Of a stretch of DNA of 64,000 nucleotides, positions 10,433 through 23,679 are shown in pieces. The position numbers and the translations under genes are program-made. Source of the DNA: Acytostelium subglobosum LB1. Taxonomy: Eukaryota > Evosea > Eumycetozoa > Acytosteliales > Acytosteliaceae. The stretch covers positions 682,001-746,000 of the forward strand of contig NW_012236529.1 of the NCBI RefSeq assembly GCF_000787575.1, read 5' to 3'. The notes under the pieces were generated by a model, which ran no database searches, was not told where the DNA came from, and saw only the letters and a list, made by a program, of their open reading frames with translations. Positions within the stretch are counted from its first letter, which is position 1. The number at the start of each line of letters is the position of its first letter.

Positions 10433-11996
10433 ATGATGAATAACAATATAAATGATAAGATAAATACAATTACAACATACTTTAGACATGTATTATACAG
10501 AGATCCAGGTCGTGTAAGGAATGACTTGGCAGATGTATTCAGATTCTTCCCAAACTTGATGCCTGGTATTGGCAACTCTTGTATGTTATCTTGTTCATTG
10601 AATGAATGAATGAATGAGCGTCTAACATCTATCTCATTATTACGTAGATCGAAATAATCAACCAATTACATTGATGTATATGTCTGGTACTATACCAATT
10701 GTATATCAACAGGTCACTTATCATCTACCGGTTGTGGTTTGGATACCAGAGAGCTATCCATTCGCTCCACCATCGATATATTTGGAACCGACACCTGATA
10801 TGGTAGTTGTAACAGGTCATCCTCAGGTGGGCGAGTCGGGTCTATGTCATCATCAGTACATGTCACAGTGGAATTGGTCATCGACTGTTTCACAATGTAT
10901 CAAATTCCTTTGTGATACATTCAGTTATTATCCACCTCTCACATCCAAACAACAGCAACAACAGCAACAACAGCAACAGCAACAGCAACAACAACTGAAA
11001 CAACAATCACCAACACACACTCAAGCAGGTGGTGGAGGAGGAAGTGGAGGAATACCTATGACTGGACCTCCAGCATACGGAACAAGACAGAGCACCAATT
11101 GGGACGTCCCACCACCTACATACGCCGAGTCCATCTCTCAGGCATCACCAAAGAACAGCTCACCATTGAGCACGTCACCAGTCAACGCACAGTTGCTCGC
11201 AGCACAGGCCGAGCAACAAAAGAAGCAACAACAGGAGCAGCAGCAGAGACAGTTGGAGCAGCAGCAGAAGCAGCAGGAGTTGTTGGAGCAGCAGCAGAAG
11301 CAGAAGCAGGAGCAGCAGCTGGCGGCAAAGGAGAAGGCTGAGCGAGACAGGGCGTTGGAGGAGTGTGTCGAGAAGCTGCAGATCATGCTGTCACTCTACT
11401 ACGAGACGACCACAAAGGACATAGAGGTGGCACTCAACGAGAACGAAACCCTGAGCGACCAGACGAACAAGCTGAGCCAGGACATTGAGATACACTCGGA
11501 CGACCTCAAGTACTATGGCTCTTTGATTGAGAGCACCAAGCAAAAGGTCGAGCAGTTGGACGAGTGGATCAAGGAGAACGACAAGAGCGAGAATGACATT
11601 GATATTGACGAACACTGCTCGCCCAAGGAGCCCCTATCGCGACAGCTTCTCTCGCTGGTCTCTGAGGACCAGACGATCGAGGACGCGCTCTACTATCTTG
11701 ACAAGGCGCTGCACACCAACCGCATCACACTGGAAGAGTACTTGAAGAACATTCGATCACTGAGTCGCGAGCAGTTCATGATTCGCGCCACCATTAAGAA
11801 GATTCACCAACAGTTGCAGTTGGCCTACGATCAACATGTACAGCAACAGCAGCAATTGCACTATCATAATCAACAACATCTCCAACAGCAACAACAACAG
11901 CAGCAACAGCAACATCAAGTGATGCAACACCAACAAGTGCAGCATCAGCATCAACAGCAACAGCAACCTGCGCAACTCTACCCATCTTATATTTAA
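10433..11996 (+). CDS. tsg101: Tsg101/Vps23, ESCRT-I subunit
   Basis: Two exons (10433-10580, 10648-11996) give 498 residues. Tsg101 binds PTAP motifs and ubiquitin on endosomal cargo and starts ESCRT sorting into multivesicular bodies. The N-terminal UEV domain (about residues 1-150) shows MYMSGTIPIVYQQVTYHLPV and WIPESYPFAPPSIYL, the inactive-E2 fold. A polyGln tract and a Pro/Gly-rich linker follow, then a Gln/Glu-rich and charged coiled coil. The C-terminal steadiness box (Vps23 core) contains TLEEYLKNIRSLSREQFM. The protein ends in another Gln/His-rich tail beyond the steadiness box, unlike the animal protein. ATG at 10433 is followed at once by a second ATG. The gene converges on the BICRA-like gene, 107 bp away. 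Confidence 0.93.
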
Positions 11997-12103
11997 TAAC
12001 ATATAAGGATGTCCTTGTATTTCCAGCTAGCTCAGCCTATTATTATATTCACAATGGTTGTTGTCTTTATTACTCGCATGCGTGATGAGATGTATGTATC
12101 GTA

Positions 12104-14909
12104 TCAATGTTGTTGGACTGTTGCTGCCTGGATCGTGGTGGACGGTGTAGCCGCAGTCACTGACGGAGAGGTCTGGAGTTGTAGTGGCGGTTGAGATTGT
12201 GGTGGAGGCTGCGAGGAGTTCGCTGCGCCAGTGAGTGAAGGAGGAGTGGAGTTGTTCATTCCATTTGGTAACAGAGGTGTCGAATGTACATTGGGGAATG
12301 CTCCACCAGGTTGTTGTTGTTGTTGTTGTTGTAGTTGTAGTTGATTGGCTTGTTGTTGTTTTTGTTGTTGTTGTTGCAGTAGTAGTTGTTGTTCTTGCAT
12401 TCTAGCTTGATTGCGTAATTGAATATACTCGGTCCAGTCGCGTAGCAACAGTCTGTCGAGCACGATGAACTCATCACGATAGCCAGACGACTCCTTGATC
12501 TGCTTCTCCGAGAATTTGTGTATCGATTGGATGAACTTGTTGACGTTGGCCAATGTCTCTGCCCGCAGCAACTTGCACTTCTCCTCTGACACCATGTTCT
12601 GTTCAATCGTCGAGAACACCTGGAAGCATCCCAATCGTTGCTTAACATCATCCATCGACTGGAATGATGTTTTGTAGTCTGGATCAGTGGCCATCTTTCT
12701 CTCATTCAATGCCTCTGTGTATCTTTGGTTAGGGGAGGTCAGTAAACTGATCAATGATCATGCTCATGTCACTAACCAAAACTTACTTCTTTTTAAGTAA
12801 CTCGCTTTCCTTATCCTTCTTGTTATCAGTCTTTCTCTTCTTCTTTGAGCTCTCCTCAGGTGCGCTTGTCGAATGTGGCTGCTGATGAGTCTGTGGCGGT
12901 GGTAGTTGTGGCTGCTGTTGCTGAGGCGGCAGATGAGGATGCTGAAGCTGTGGTGGAGGTTGAGCAAACATTGGCTGCATCGGCATTGATGTTGGCTGCA
13001 TGGGGAATGGCATTGGCGCGGTGCCCGGTGGCACCATCTGGTAGCCACCGCCCATTGGTATCATCTGAGGGGGCTTGGCCATCATTGTCTGTGGCTGAAG
13101 TGGTTGTTGCTGTTGCTGAAGTGGAAGCTGTTGCTGTGGATATGTCTTGGCTTGATGGATCATCGGTTGTGGCTGCTGCTGCTGCTGAATAACGCCTCCT
13201 GCCATCGTGGCTGGAGTCTGGAAGGCGGGTGGTTGTTGGACTACATTGTTGTTGCCCTGTGTCAACGAAGAGGGCAGAGGCAGGGCAGAGGGTGCCTGTG
13301 CGAAAGTTCTGTTGTTTTGTTGTTGTTGTTGTAGTTGATGTTGTTGCTGTTGCTGCAGTTGATGTTGTTGCTGGAACTGTGGTGGGATCTGAGGTTGACC
13401 CTGCTGCATGCCCTGTTGCATGCCTTGTTGCAGACCCTGTTGCAGCTGACCCGGTTGCAGTGATTGTTGCATCTGCGGATTGATCTGTCCAACGCCAGGC
13501 TGTTGTTGTTGTTGTTGTTGTTGTTGCAACTGAATTTGCTGTTGCTGCGTCGTATATATCTGTTGGATGTGTTGGGCGATCTGTGGCGTGCCGAGATGCT
13601 GAGGCTGTCCAAAGGACATGCCGCCCGCTGTCAATGTCTGAGGTATCTGACTGGGTTGGTACTGCTGTAGCTGAGGCGGCAACGCGTTGGGAGGGGTCTG
13701 GAAGGCGGCCTGATGCATGGCTGGCACGCCCGTTGGTTGCTGTTGCACCTGTACCTGCTGGGGCATCTGCATTCTCGCTTGCTGTTGCTGTTGCTGCTGT
13801 TGCTGATGTTGTTGCTGTTGGAGGTACTGCAGATTGCTATTGACCAGCTGATTGATGTTCTGCACGCCAGGTGAGTGTGGCACGGGTTGTGCGGGTGATC
13901 CAACGACCGCGCTCATTGGTGTGCCCATCATCTTTTGCATCGGCTGCTGTGTAGGCATTGGTGGGATGTTCTGAGGCTGCTGTGGTTGCTGACTCTGCTG
14001 TGGCGGTGTTTGGATTGGTACCGGAGCATAGATACCCTGCGTCTGCTGTTGGGGCTGTTGCGGCTGTTGCTGCACGGGCACTGGCACGGGCACTGGCATG
14101 GGCTTTGCCTGTGGCTGCTGAACGGGCAGAGGCACTGGGAGCTGAGGAGGCGGCTGAGAGTACTGTGGGTATTGAGAGAATGTTGGTTGTTGTGTTGGTG
14201 TCGAAGTGATCGGCGTGGATACTTGAGGCGTGGTCGGTGTCTGAGGTTGTTGTTGTTGAGATGGTGAGCCTGTTGCATTTGGTAGCAGATGCTGTTGTTG
14301 TTGATGTTGTTGAGGTATTGGTGAAGGTTGTTGCTGAGCTATGTATGTGTTGTTTGTTGTTGAGGAAAGTGTAGGTGATGGTGAACTAGTTGATACAATA
14401 GTAGTAGTAGTAGTGGGAGTATGTTGTTGTTGTTGTTGCTGTGGAGGTGTATTTGTATAAATATTATGTTGTTGTTGTTGTTGTAGTTGTTTGTTATCTG
14501 ATGTTGGTGATATAGTACTATGTGGAGGAGTACTCATTGATTGTTGATGTTGTTGTACATCATCAGTTGATGTATCCTGCTGCTGATGCTGCTGCTGTTG
14601 CTTGAGGAACATATTGTTGTTATTGATATTGATAGCATTTGATTGATCTAATGATGATGTTGTTGCAACTATTGTAGGTGATACGTTATTACTGTTTATA
14701 TTATTATTGATATTACTGCTATTGTTGTTATCGTTGGCAGTGTTGTTGATGTTGTTGTTGTTGCCGCCATCGATACTGTTGAACTCATTGTCTAGATCAG
14801 CAAGGCCATAGTCATCGTTTAATGAGCCCAGATCATCATTGTTCTTGAAGAGGTAGGCTGCAGTGGTGCCGTTGGCACCCAGTTCGTCATTGCTGTTGGC
14901 GTTCATCAT
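12104..14909 (-). CDS. GLTSCR1/BICRA-domain protein, Gln-rich
   Basis: Two exons (14909-12787, then 12722-12104) give 913 residues. The first 700 residues are low complexity: Asn runs, then long Gln/Pro/Met/Val-rich stretches, ending in a Lys-rich patch (SSKKKRKTDNKKDKE) that could be a nuclear localisation signal. The conserved part is C-terminal, about residues 715-815: DPDYKTSFQSMDDVKQRL, then CFQVFSTIE and DEFIVLDRLLLRDW. This fits the GLTSCR1/BICRA conserved region, which in animals and yeast-like relatives anchors a SWI/SNF subcomplex (GBAF/ncBAF). The intron sits just upstream of this domain. A chromatin-remodelling or transcription role is inferred from that domain alone; the Q-rich arm would suit a transcriptional cofactor. 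Confidence 0.75.
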
Positions 14910-15623
14910 TCATTCATACCTTTCGAGTTGATTGATTGAGTTGAATGAGTGAAATGAATGAATGAATGAAATGAGTTAATGAATGAATGAACCGCGCGCA
15001 AAGTTAAAGATTAATTAATATTGATAATATAATATAATATTTGAATGAATGACACAAAGGTGGTGAAGTTGAATGAATGATCAATAAATTGAATGAATGA
15101 ATGAATGAATAGATCAAAGGTGATGACCGTCAATTCTAAAAATAGTTGTTGGTTATGTTTGATGCGTTCGTTCAGAGCCAGATCCAAAGTTGATGGGACA
15201 AGTCTAAGTCCGAATAAGGTGATGTTGGCCTCTACACACGAATACACGATTGTTGTTCGATGATCTTATGAGATTAGATAGGTAAGGATGGAGGGAGGGA
15301 CCGATGAATGGGATGGGATGTTGTGTATGTGTGTTTGTTTGTTTGGTGTTTGTTGTGGTGGTTGAGTGTGGGTGGTGTGTGAAGATGGTGGGGGTAAAGT
15401 AGAATAAAAGAAGTTGTGTTGCCTGGGTCAGGTGTTGGAAGTTCCCAATAATTATCTCTATCAGTGTGCTTGAATGATTAACAGTAACATGTGCCCCAAG
15501 TGTGTGTTTGAATAACAACCACATGTTAATACTAAACTCGAGTTGCATTCATTCTTTCATTCATTCATACATTCAATTTAAGTATACATCAATACCAAAT
15601 AAGTTTAGTCTGGACTCCTTTTG
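14910..15623. other. Bidirectional promoter region
   Basis: A 714-bp spacer between two divergent genes (BICRA-like leftward, DENN rightward). It holds GAATGAATGA runs at 14935-14990 and 15070-15110 and a G/T-rich stretch near 15300-15400. No gene or RNA recognised. Confidence 0.55.
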
Positions 15624-17941
15624 ATGCAACAAGACCAACAACAACATGAACATGATGGAACCATTGGCAACACGACCAAACTCAGTGGCATCAGTGATGT
15701 AACACTGATATCTAAGGAATCAATGAATGATCGCTCAGATCCATCATTAGCAATAATGGACATGTACAAAGACAATCTTAAATCAACAACTCAATTACTT
15801 AATTCTACAACACTTAATGAATCAACGACGCCAGAGATGATCCAAGAATCCAAACATAAACGATCATATGAATTGTTGATCAAAGAACATAACGACCATG
15901 ATGATGATGAAGACAGTATTGTCAATAGTAATAATAATAATGATTATTATAGTATATCAATTGGAACCAGGTCACTTGCAAACAAGATAGCCAACATTCC
16001 ACAACAATTGTTTGAACACTTCATTGTAGTTGGACTATCCAACAACTCCAAGAGTCTTCCTAGGATTGGCAACATACACAAACCTGAGCTTCTATTCTAT
16101 TATCCTCCCAACAGACCGTATGTTGTACAACTCGATCGATCACCTCAATCACTCACTCTCTTACATCGATCAATCAATCAATCAATCTTAGTGTACCACC
16201 CAAAGCACATGAGTTCTGCTTTCCAAATGGAATATCACCATTCTTGATCAAACGTACACCATCTTGTTCAAGCCTAAATGAACTACTATTTGGACAACAA
16301 TATCTTCATTCACGTGAACACTTCTACACATTCATTCTCACTGGCGATCCACCACTCTATGGCATCTGCATTACCAAGCCCGAGCTCCTAAACACTATCC
16401 CCAACTTCTTCCACGACAAGTCACATTCACTGGAGAAGAAGCCAATCTACATTGCTATCCAAAGGAGTAAGTCTAAGTTACATGATTGAGTCATATGACA
16501 GTGTCAGCTGACCTCATCAATCAATCGTTCTCGTCCACGTGCAGGCTATTGTTTCCTTTCCAAGCTGCCACTGTTCCAAGCACACTTTGATGCATTGGTA
16601 TACCTGTTGGCACAGGATAGATTGATAACAGTTACAAGAGAACTATGTTCATCAGAGCTCAATGAGAAGAAGGATAATGTTCGTGCAAGAAACAACAAGG
16701 ACAACAAGACATTGCTCAGTCCTACATTGGACGCGAATGGATTACCGATATTGACAAGATCACAAGAGATTGATAAGGAGTTAAAGAGCTTCAGTAACAT
16801 ATTGGATAAGAATAACTTACTGGATGTGCTGCAATACTACATGGAGCAGACATGTCTTTCATCATCTGGAGAGCAACTCAAGTTCACATTCCCTGGTGAG
16901 ACATTCATGAGGGAGTACACACTACCAGTATGTGTCAATCCTAGTCATGATCACTCCATGGACAATCACTCACTCATTCAATCATTCAATCAATCATAGG
17001 TTGGTAACAACATTGACGAAGTACATTCAAAGTATATCATTGAATGGGGAATGCTATCATTGCTCACAAGTCTTAGCCTAAAGACCATCACAACATTGTT
17101 GAGTGCGATACTCCTGGAACAAAGAGTTGTCTTTGTCTGTGATGATCTATCTCTATTATCTACAATTTGGTATGTTACTCAACAAGTTAGAGGATGGATA
17201 TAATAATAATGCTCTTATGGCCACAGTCTATCAATGCACTCGATGATGCATCCATTTAAATGGCAGGGTCTGTTTGTGCCGGTTTTGCCACAGGCTTTGG
17301 TGGACTATCTCGAGGCACCAGTTCCATTCCTGGCAGGTGTCCAAGTGTTGAGGAAACAGACCTTTGAGGGTCTAATAGTCGATATCAAAGAGGACACAAT
17401 CAACTTTAACGAATGCATACAGCCTCCAGACCTACCATGTTTAGACATACTGTATGTTTGAATGATTGGAATGATTGATTGGAATGTGCCAGACTTTCTA
17501 ACAACTCCATACCTCACCGTCCTCACTAGTTTGGACGACATTACCCAGGATTATAACCTGTTGAGGAGTAGGCAGGACGATACATTGATCGATAATCCAA
17601 TCAAGAGGACTCCATTGCAGATGGAGGTTACACAGAGAATATTCAATTCGATTAATGGTTATGTAAAGTGGCTGGTCGACACGATACAGAGTGGCTTTGT
17701 GGTCACTGAGGAGATCGCTGAGGACAGTCTAAAGATCGAGGAACTCAAGTCCAAGTTCATGGAAGGTGTACAGCCTCCCTACAAGCAGTTCGTGGCGCAC
17801 CTTCTCCAGACTCAACACTTTTCACAGTATCTCCATTCCTACATGGTAGTACCTTCGACAACAACTCCCTATACGACTACCGCGACAACGACGACTGCCA
17901 TTGACACTGAGACTGTGTCAGAGCAAGATCAAGCTGAGTAA
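15624..17941 (+). CDS. DENN-domain protein (likely Rab GEF)
   Basis: Six exons: 15624-16117, 16192-16466, 16545-16927, 17000-17169, 17227-17451, 17530-17941 (652 residues). DENN proteins usually act as exchange factors for Rab GTPases. After about 110 variable residues comes uDENN (FEHFIVVGL, KPELLFYYP, FCFPNGISPFLIKR, HFYTFILTGDPPLYGI), then cDENN (YCFLSKLPLFQAHFDAL, WGMLSLLTSLSLKTITTLLS, LEQRVVFVCDDLSLLS, MMHPFKWQGLFVPVLP, YLEAPVPFLAGV). The C-terminal part has a weaker dDENN-like helical region and a Thr-rich tail. The last intron is ambiguous: the AG at 17491-17492 breaks frame with the GTATGT donor, while the AG at 17528-17529, preceded by a CTAAC and pyrimidines, keeps it. Confidence 0.85.
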
Positions 17942-18019
17942 GAGCAAGAGCGAGAGAATGATCATCCACAAGTCGAAGAGTAAACGAGCATCAAGACATG
18001 CTTGAGATTCATTCATTGA

Positions 18020-18696
18020 TTAAACAACATTGGCAGTGACGATGTAGTCCAAGAGTGGGAAGTTCTTCTCTAAGTATGGGTTGCCCTCGCTGTAGATCTC
18101 TGTTTGATCAGGTTCCTCACCATAGCCAGAGTAGAAGTCCATTGTGACGTTGAATCCCTTGGTGATGATGCCGAATGGCACGAAGCCCATGGCATCGAGT
18201 CGCGAGTTGTTGACATAGTTGATAAAGAGTTGAGTGGTGCGGCAACAGGCCATGGTGCCATTCATCTCGGCGGCGTATGTGACGGTGCCGGGCAAGTTCG
18301 ATTGGAAGATGGGGTCGTCGGGTATGGTGATGTTCCACTTCTCACTAATCTCTGGTGATCCGCTGATGCCCCATTGCGCAACGAATGGTGTAGGTGACTG
18401 AATCACTCTAAAGAATGCGTTCTCATTGTAGTACTCTGATTGAACCAACTGATAAAAGTGATCAGCTCCATTAGGTGCCCATGATCTATTCACATAGAGG
18501 TTGAATGATCCTGTTGTTGTTTGTGTTGTTGTTAGTAACATTCATTCATTCGTTGACATGATCGTTGGTTGTTAAGCATACCTTTGGTAGTTGTGAAGAG
18601 CACATTGAAGCTGGCTGGTGCTGTTTGGTAGGCTGAGGACACAATGGCCAATGACAGACAAGAAAACAAGATCAACAAGTTAGATGTAGTATACAT
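18020..18696 (-). CDS. Secreted or membrane-lumen cyclophilin-like protein
   Basis: Two exons (18696-18582, 18510-18020) give 201 residues. Exon 1 is almost only a signal peptide (NLLILFSCLSLAIVSSAYQ). The rest is a cyclophilin-type prolyl isomerase fold: TTTKGSFNLYVNRSWAPNGADHF, YYNENAFFRVIQS, PGTVTYAAEMNG, TTQLFINYVNNSRLD, MGFVPFGIITKG. The catalytic Arg of FFRVI is kept, but the QGGD motif reads AQWGISGSP and the WLD motif reads SRLD, so activity is uncertain. No ER-retention tail; it may be secreted or retained in endocytic compartments. It lies about 200 bp downstream of the TsuA-like gene in the same direction and converges on the DENN gene. Confidence 0.8.
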
Positions 18697-18900
18697 TGTT
18701 ATTACTATTATTATTATTTATCTTAAGATGTAAGATTGAAAGATTGAAAGTTTGATTGAGTGATCACTGTGAGGAGGCCATTGTTTGGAAAACTTGGTCA
18801 ATCACTTTTTGGCTCTCTGGAATCATTCCAATCAAATCAATCAAAAACAACATAATGAAGGAAGGATTGTATACAATAACAACGTCCATCACAACTAACT

Positions 18901-21900
18901 TTAGTTGAACGTGTTCTTTAGTCGCTGTAGATACTTCATAGAGGATTGATCCACTTGAAGTCGTGATAGGATATCCATTACACGGTACTTTGTGGCAAGA
19001 GAATGTCGACACTCTTCATAGGCACAGAAGTTCCCAAGGGAGAACAGTAGGTTCTTTGTCAATGCCCTGCTGCCAAGTTGTTCCAGCATGATACCCATCG
19101 TATCACTATTGATAAAGTGTTGACACAGGTAGTTTGAATTCCTAACCAAGTTACCAAGTGCACCAGCCACGTTCGACCTCGTCTTCTCCTCCTCCATCTC
19201 ATCAGACAGTATCATGTTGAGTGACTCTATACATGGCTCCAAGTCCCTATACAGCTCGTCCGAGTGGAAGGCAGCATTACCAATGGCAAAGCATGCAAAC
19301 TTGCGTGTGTTCGAGTCAATGTCGCTACATCTATCGATCAGTATCGGTATCACTCCACTCCTATTGTATGGCGGATTGATGTGGTTAGTTTGGCGATGAA
19401 GGGGACGGAGAGAGTGATACATACGACTGTATTGGCTTATAGAAGTATGAGTTATATTTGAACAGGTTGCCAATGAGGTTACAGGTCTTGGAACGAACGC
19501 TGGGGTCATTGTGGCTTAGTAGACGACCGAGCCAGAAGTAGAAGTCAGACTTGTGCAGCAGTCGATGGTAGTCTATTGACAGACGTGCCAATTGACTAAG
19601 TATTAACAATGTGTCTACAATTATAACAATTGGATTCCTGATGGTTTGAGGAGGGTCAGTGATCGATCGATCAATCAGTCGAATGATAACTTGTAATCCA
19701 TACCTATCAGTGTTGAGTAATAGTCCAATGATCTGTGGCTCCAGTCCACCATTGTCCACATATTGCTGGGCGAATTGAGGGTCTTCCAGGATGAGAGTGG
19801 AGAGAAGTCCTAGTGGGAGCTCGACCAACTCCATGGGCAGTTGAGGCAGCAGTAGGATCATGTTCTTGATGAGTTCGTACTCAAACATGATGTGTCTGAT
19901 CAGTTCAAATAGTGGAGCATTGGATTGTTGCTGATGTGCACTACTGCTGTTGTTGTTGTTCTTGGCGTCGGGCAGATAGAGTATAAAGATGATCTGAGAT
20001 ACTAGTGAGCACAGGCCGTTTGAGCCACCAGATTGGATCGATGGCCACTCCTTCAGCTTGTCCAGATGCATTGGTTGCAGGTGACTACAAAGTGATACCA
20101 ACAGATTGTTTTTGACCAAGTAGCTTATATGTGAGCTGCTCTTGCGCAACACCTCATACACCACCCTCAGACAATACACCAATCCCATTGGCGACAACTC
20201 AAACTCGCTCGTTAAGTTATTGATCTGATGGCACAGTGTCTCCCATACTCCAGACTCTAAAAGGTCTTCCAAGAATGTTTGATCATTCTTTGTTTGATTG
20301 ATTGAGTTAGTAAGTGGAATGATTCCATGTCTAGTCTCATCTTTATACTTACTCTCTTGATCAGTCGCAGCAGGATGCAGGCACATCCATCAAGCATTCC
20401 AAGATAGGGTCGGCCCATGCAGCCTCCCTCGATGTCCCTTAGGGTGCTTCCTTCGACGCGCTTGGAGCCAAACAACTTCCTGATGTTCTTGATTGGAATG
20501 ACAGCGGATACGGTGTTGATGGCGTTGGTCAGCTGCTCCATGTTGGCAATTGCATCGTTCTTCTCAATGTTGATGGACTCTGTAAGGAACGAGCCGATAA
20601 AGTATGAGGCGCATGACGATAACACCAAGTCTGCCGAGACAAAGTACCTGGATAGGATGGTCTCCAGGCTGTATCTGATTATCCATTCGACAGTGTCTGG
20701 TATCTGCATCAATATGGTCCCCAGTGAGAGCAGGACCAATGATTGAATGGTCGCTGGTGTATGGGTGGGCGCTAATGAAGAGGTCGAGAGTGTCAATGGA
20801 TACTCAAGGTAGTAGAACAGTGAGTGCTTGGCCCTGTCTACATTGGGCGGTGATAGTTGCGCAAGGATTGAACGTTCTTCACGATTGATCAGTTCAGCGA
20901 ATGAGCTGGACGCGCGACTACAATGTAGGAACAGTTGTAGGATGTAGTATCGAGCGTCCTCTCTCATGGACAGTGAGTCGTAGAGCCAGTGGATCATCTC
21001 CTCCTTTGCAAGTGTGTCGCCAATGATGTTGCATGCCGTCTGATAGATCAATGTGTTCTGATTGGGAGTCATCGATGATGTGACACGGTAGGCACCGAGT
21101 GGGAACTCGTAGATGTTGGTCGGGGAGGTGAACAGGAATGATACCAAGCATTGTAGCAATGACATGAACACAGTGTCATCGTCATTGTTTAACTTTACAT
21201 CACTGATACTCAAGCTGGCTAAACTATTCGTCTCGACAAGCTGTACAAAGTAGTTGCAAACATAACGCAGTATGTCAGTGTTATCCATTATCCTCTTGTA
21301 CAAGTCGCTGAGATGTGTAGGTGATTCGCCAATCTTTCTAAAGAATGTGGACAGCAACTAAATGATTGATTGATTGATTGAGTGAGTGAGTGAGTGAGGG
21401 CAGGCAAGGAGGGCTGGGAAAGGAACATACATTGATGATGGCACACTTGTTAGATCTGTCGAACTGTTCGATGTTCTTGGTCATGTGATTGAAGATTGAG
21501 AGTAGCAATGAGGTGGATGAGTGATTGGATGAGGCAGAGGACTTGCGAGACTGTGGAGGGAATTGAAAGGCTATGAGTGCGGATGATGGCGATGAAGGGT
21601 AGTTGACGCTGACCATCTGTGATGTGGCCAAAGGTGGCGATTGCTGCAGGAGAAGTGCCAGACATCCAAGACACTCCCGCAGTAGATCCTGTTGAAGCTG
21701 GAGATTGATACGCGTGCTGCAGTTTGGTCCTACGCTATTGTTTAGATCGATGAGTAGGTGTGACAGCAGATTGACAAAGGCGGTGAAGAATGTTCGTTTG
21801 AATAGCAGCTCGACATTGCTTGATGAGGCTGGTGTTGGGGGAAGGGAAGGCGGTGTGGATGGCGGCGACAGTGGCGGCGGGGCGCTGCCAGAGGGTGGTC

Positions 21901-23679
21901 GATAGTTGAGCTTGCCATGTGTGAGAATGTTGGAAAGAGTCTTGAGAATGGGCAGAAGGATGGGCTGTAGCAAATCGGCATAGTGCGATGAGTGCGCCCA
22001 CTGTATGTGATTGAGTAGCTTCTGCAAGAAAAGACGGTCACGTCTGAGCATTGACGCGCCCTGCTCATTGTTTGCCGACTTGTTCTCTTGTTGCTGCCAG
22101 TAATCTGTGCTGTCAATGTTGTCCACGGGCGACTCCAGGTCGAATCGATCGAGGTTGACGCCCGAGGGCGTTGTGGGGGGACTGCGTATGACCATGGGCG
22201 CCATGTTTGGCGGGAGATAGGATGAGAAGTTGGTCTTGGAGGGCGTGGGCGGTCGATTGATCACGACCACCGGTGTCATTGGACGCATGCCGCTTGGGCT
22301 CGGTGTGTATCTACTCTTGTCCTGTCCTCGCGATGTTGGTGTGCTGATCGGATTGACCACAATACTCGGGTTGTTGTTGTTCAGCATGACCTGAGGTGTC
22401 TGTGGTCGCGTCACCTTGCCAGGAGATGCTGCTCCAACCGACTGCACAGTCGGGGATGTATATGGTTGCTGTTGATATGGCTGTTGCTGTTGCTGTTGCT
22501 GCGATGTGTCCACAACAGAAATAGGCTTCATTCCTAGGTATGGCACTATCTTTGGTGATGATCGTGTGTTTGAGATGCTGAACATGTCGGGTGAGGGCAA
22601 TGACGCCTCGGTCGAGATGATGAGGGGACTGCCTGAAGAGGGCATTGGGATACCATTGCCGCTGCCACCACGCCTGTTCCTGCGATAGGACGATGGTTGA
22701 GATTGATTGATGGGGGAGGTGGGCAATGCTAGTGCGCCCGCGATGAATGGGTGTCGCAGCAGGTCGGGCCAGTTCAGTCGCTCCTCTGGATCCTTCGCGA
22801 GCAGCCCTTGCAGCAGCGAGGCAAAGTCTGATTGTGGGTGCAGTGTGGCAGGCAGCTTCAGAGACGAGTTGACAATCAGCTGCACGAGTGAGTAGAGGTT
22901 GGTTGAGGACCATGGTGGATGTCCCGCGTACAACTCGTACAGGATGATTCCAAACGACCAGAGGTCAGCCCTGTTGTCGTAGGGTGTCTCTTGCACCACC
23001 TCTGGCGCCAGATATAGTGGCGTGCCTTTGATCGTCGTTGACATTGGCGTGTTGGCACTTGGTCCGCCTATGAACTTTGCAAAGCCAAAGTCACATAACT
23101 TCATGGCGCCATCGCATCCAATCAATATATTCTGAGGTTTAATATCGCGATGTATAATCCTATTTGAATGAAGATAATGCAATGCCAGCAATATCTGAGC
23201 GGCCACCTTCTGTATGAATGGTTCAGGTAATATCTTATCCTCCTTTATGATCCTATATAAGTCTCCCTAGAATGAATGATTGAGTGAGTTAGTGATTGAT
23301 TGGAATCATTCCAATGAATGAATGATCACATACTTGAGCATACTCTGTTATTACACAGAACTCGTTTGATGTCTCGAAGGAGTCGACTAGCTGTATGATG
23401 TTGGGATGTGATAGTTTCTTCAATATATCAATCTCTTGTCTTAGACTCTTTATATCCTTCTCCTGTTTGCCACTCTTTGATATACATTTGATAGCATATA
23501 TCAATGAAGTATACTTCTTTCGACACTACATTAACATGATTGATTGAATCATTCATTGTTAGTATCCATCAATCAATCAATCATTCAATCATCCATTCAA
23601 TCAATCAATGCAATCATACTTTATAAACTCTTCCATAGCTACCCTCACCAATCAACTCCATAACATGGTAGTCATCCAT
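18901..23679 (-). CDS. tsuA: Fused/STK36-family kinase (TsuA-like)
   Basis: Exons, minus strand: 23679-23620, 23525-23334, 23266-21431, 21357-20353, 20287-19704, 19637-19425, 19360-18901; 1449 residues. The kinase domain is N-terminal (about 4-255): [17 protein letters not shown] (ATP Lys), [21 protein letters not shown]. It is a Fused-type kinase; in D. discoideum TsuA is microtubule-associated and needed for polarity and chemotaxis, and in animals STK36 works in ciliary assembly and Hedgehog signalling. A Ser/Pro/Gln-rich linker follows, then about 900 residues of helical, Leu-rich ARM/HEAT-like repeats (for example [35 protein letters not shown]). The exon ending at 19704 is inferred: the 66-nt intron 19638-19703 has good GT/AG ends but no stop and keeps frame. 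Confidence 0.88.

Noticed and set aside
17452-17492. Shorter last intron in the DENN gene (acceptor at 17491-17492)
   Set aside because: With the GTATGT donor it puts the last exon out of frame; the acceptor at 17528-17529 keeps it. A weak GTTTAG donor at 17439 would also work and cannot be excluded.
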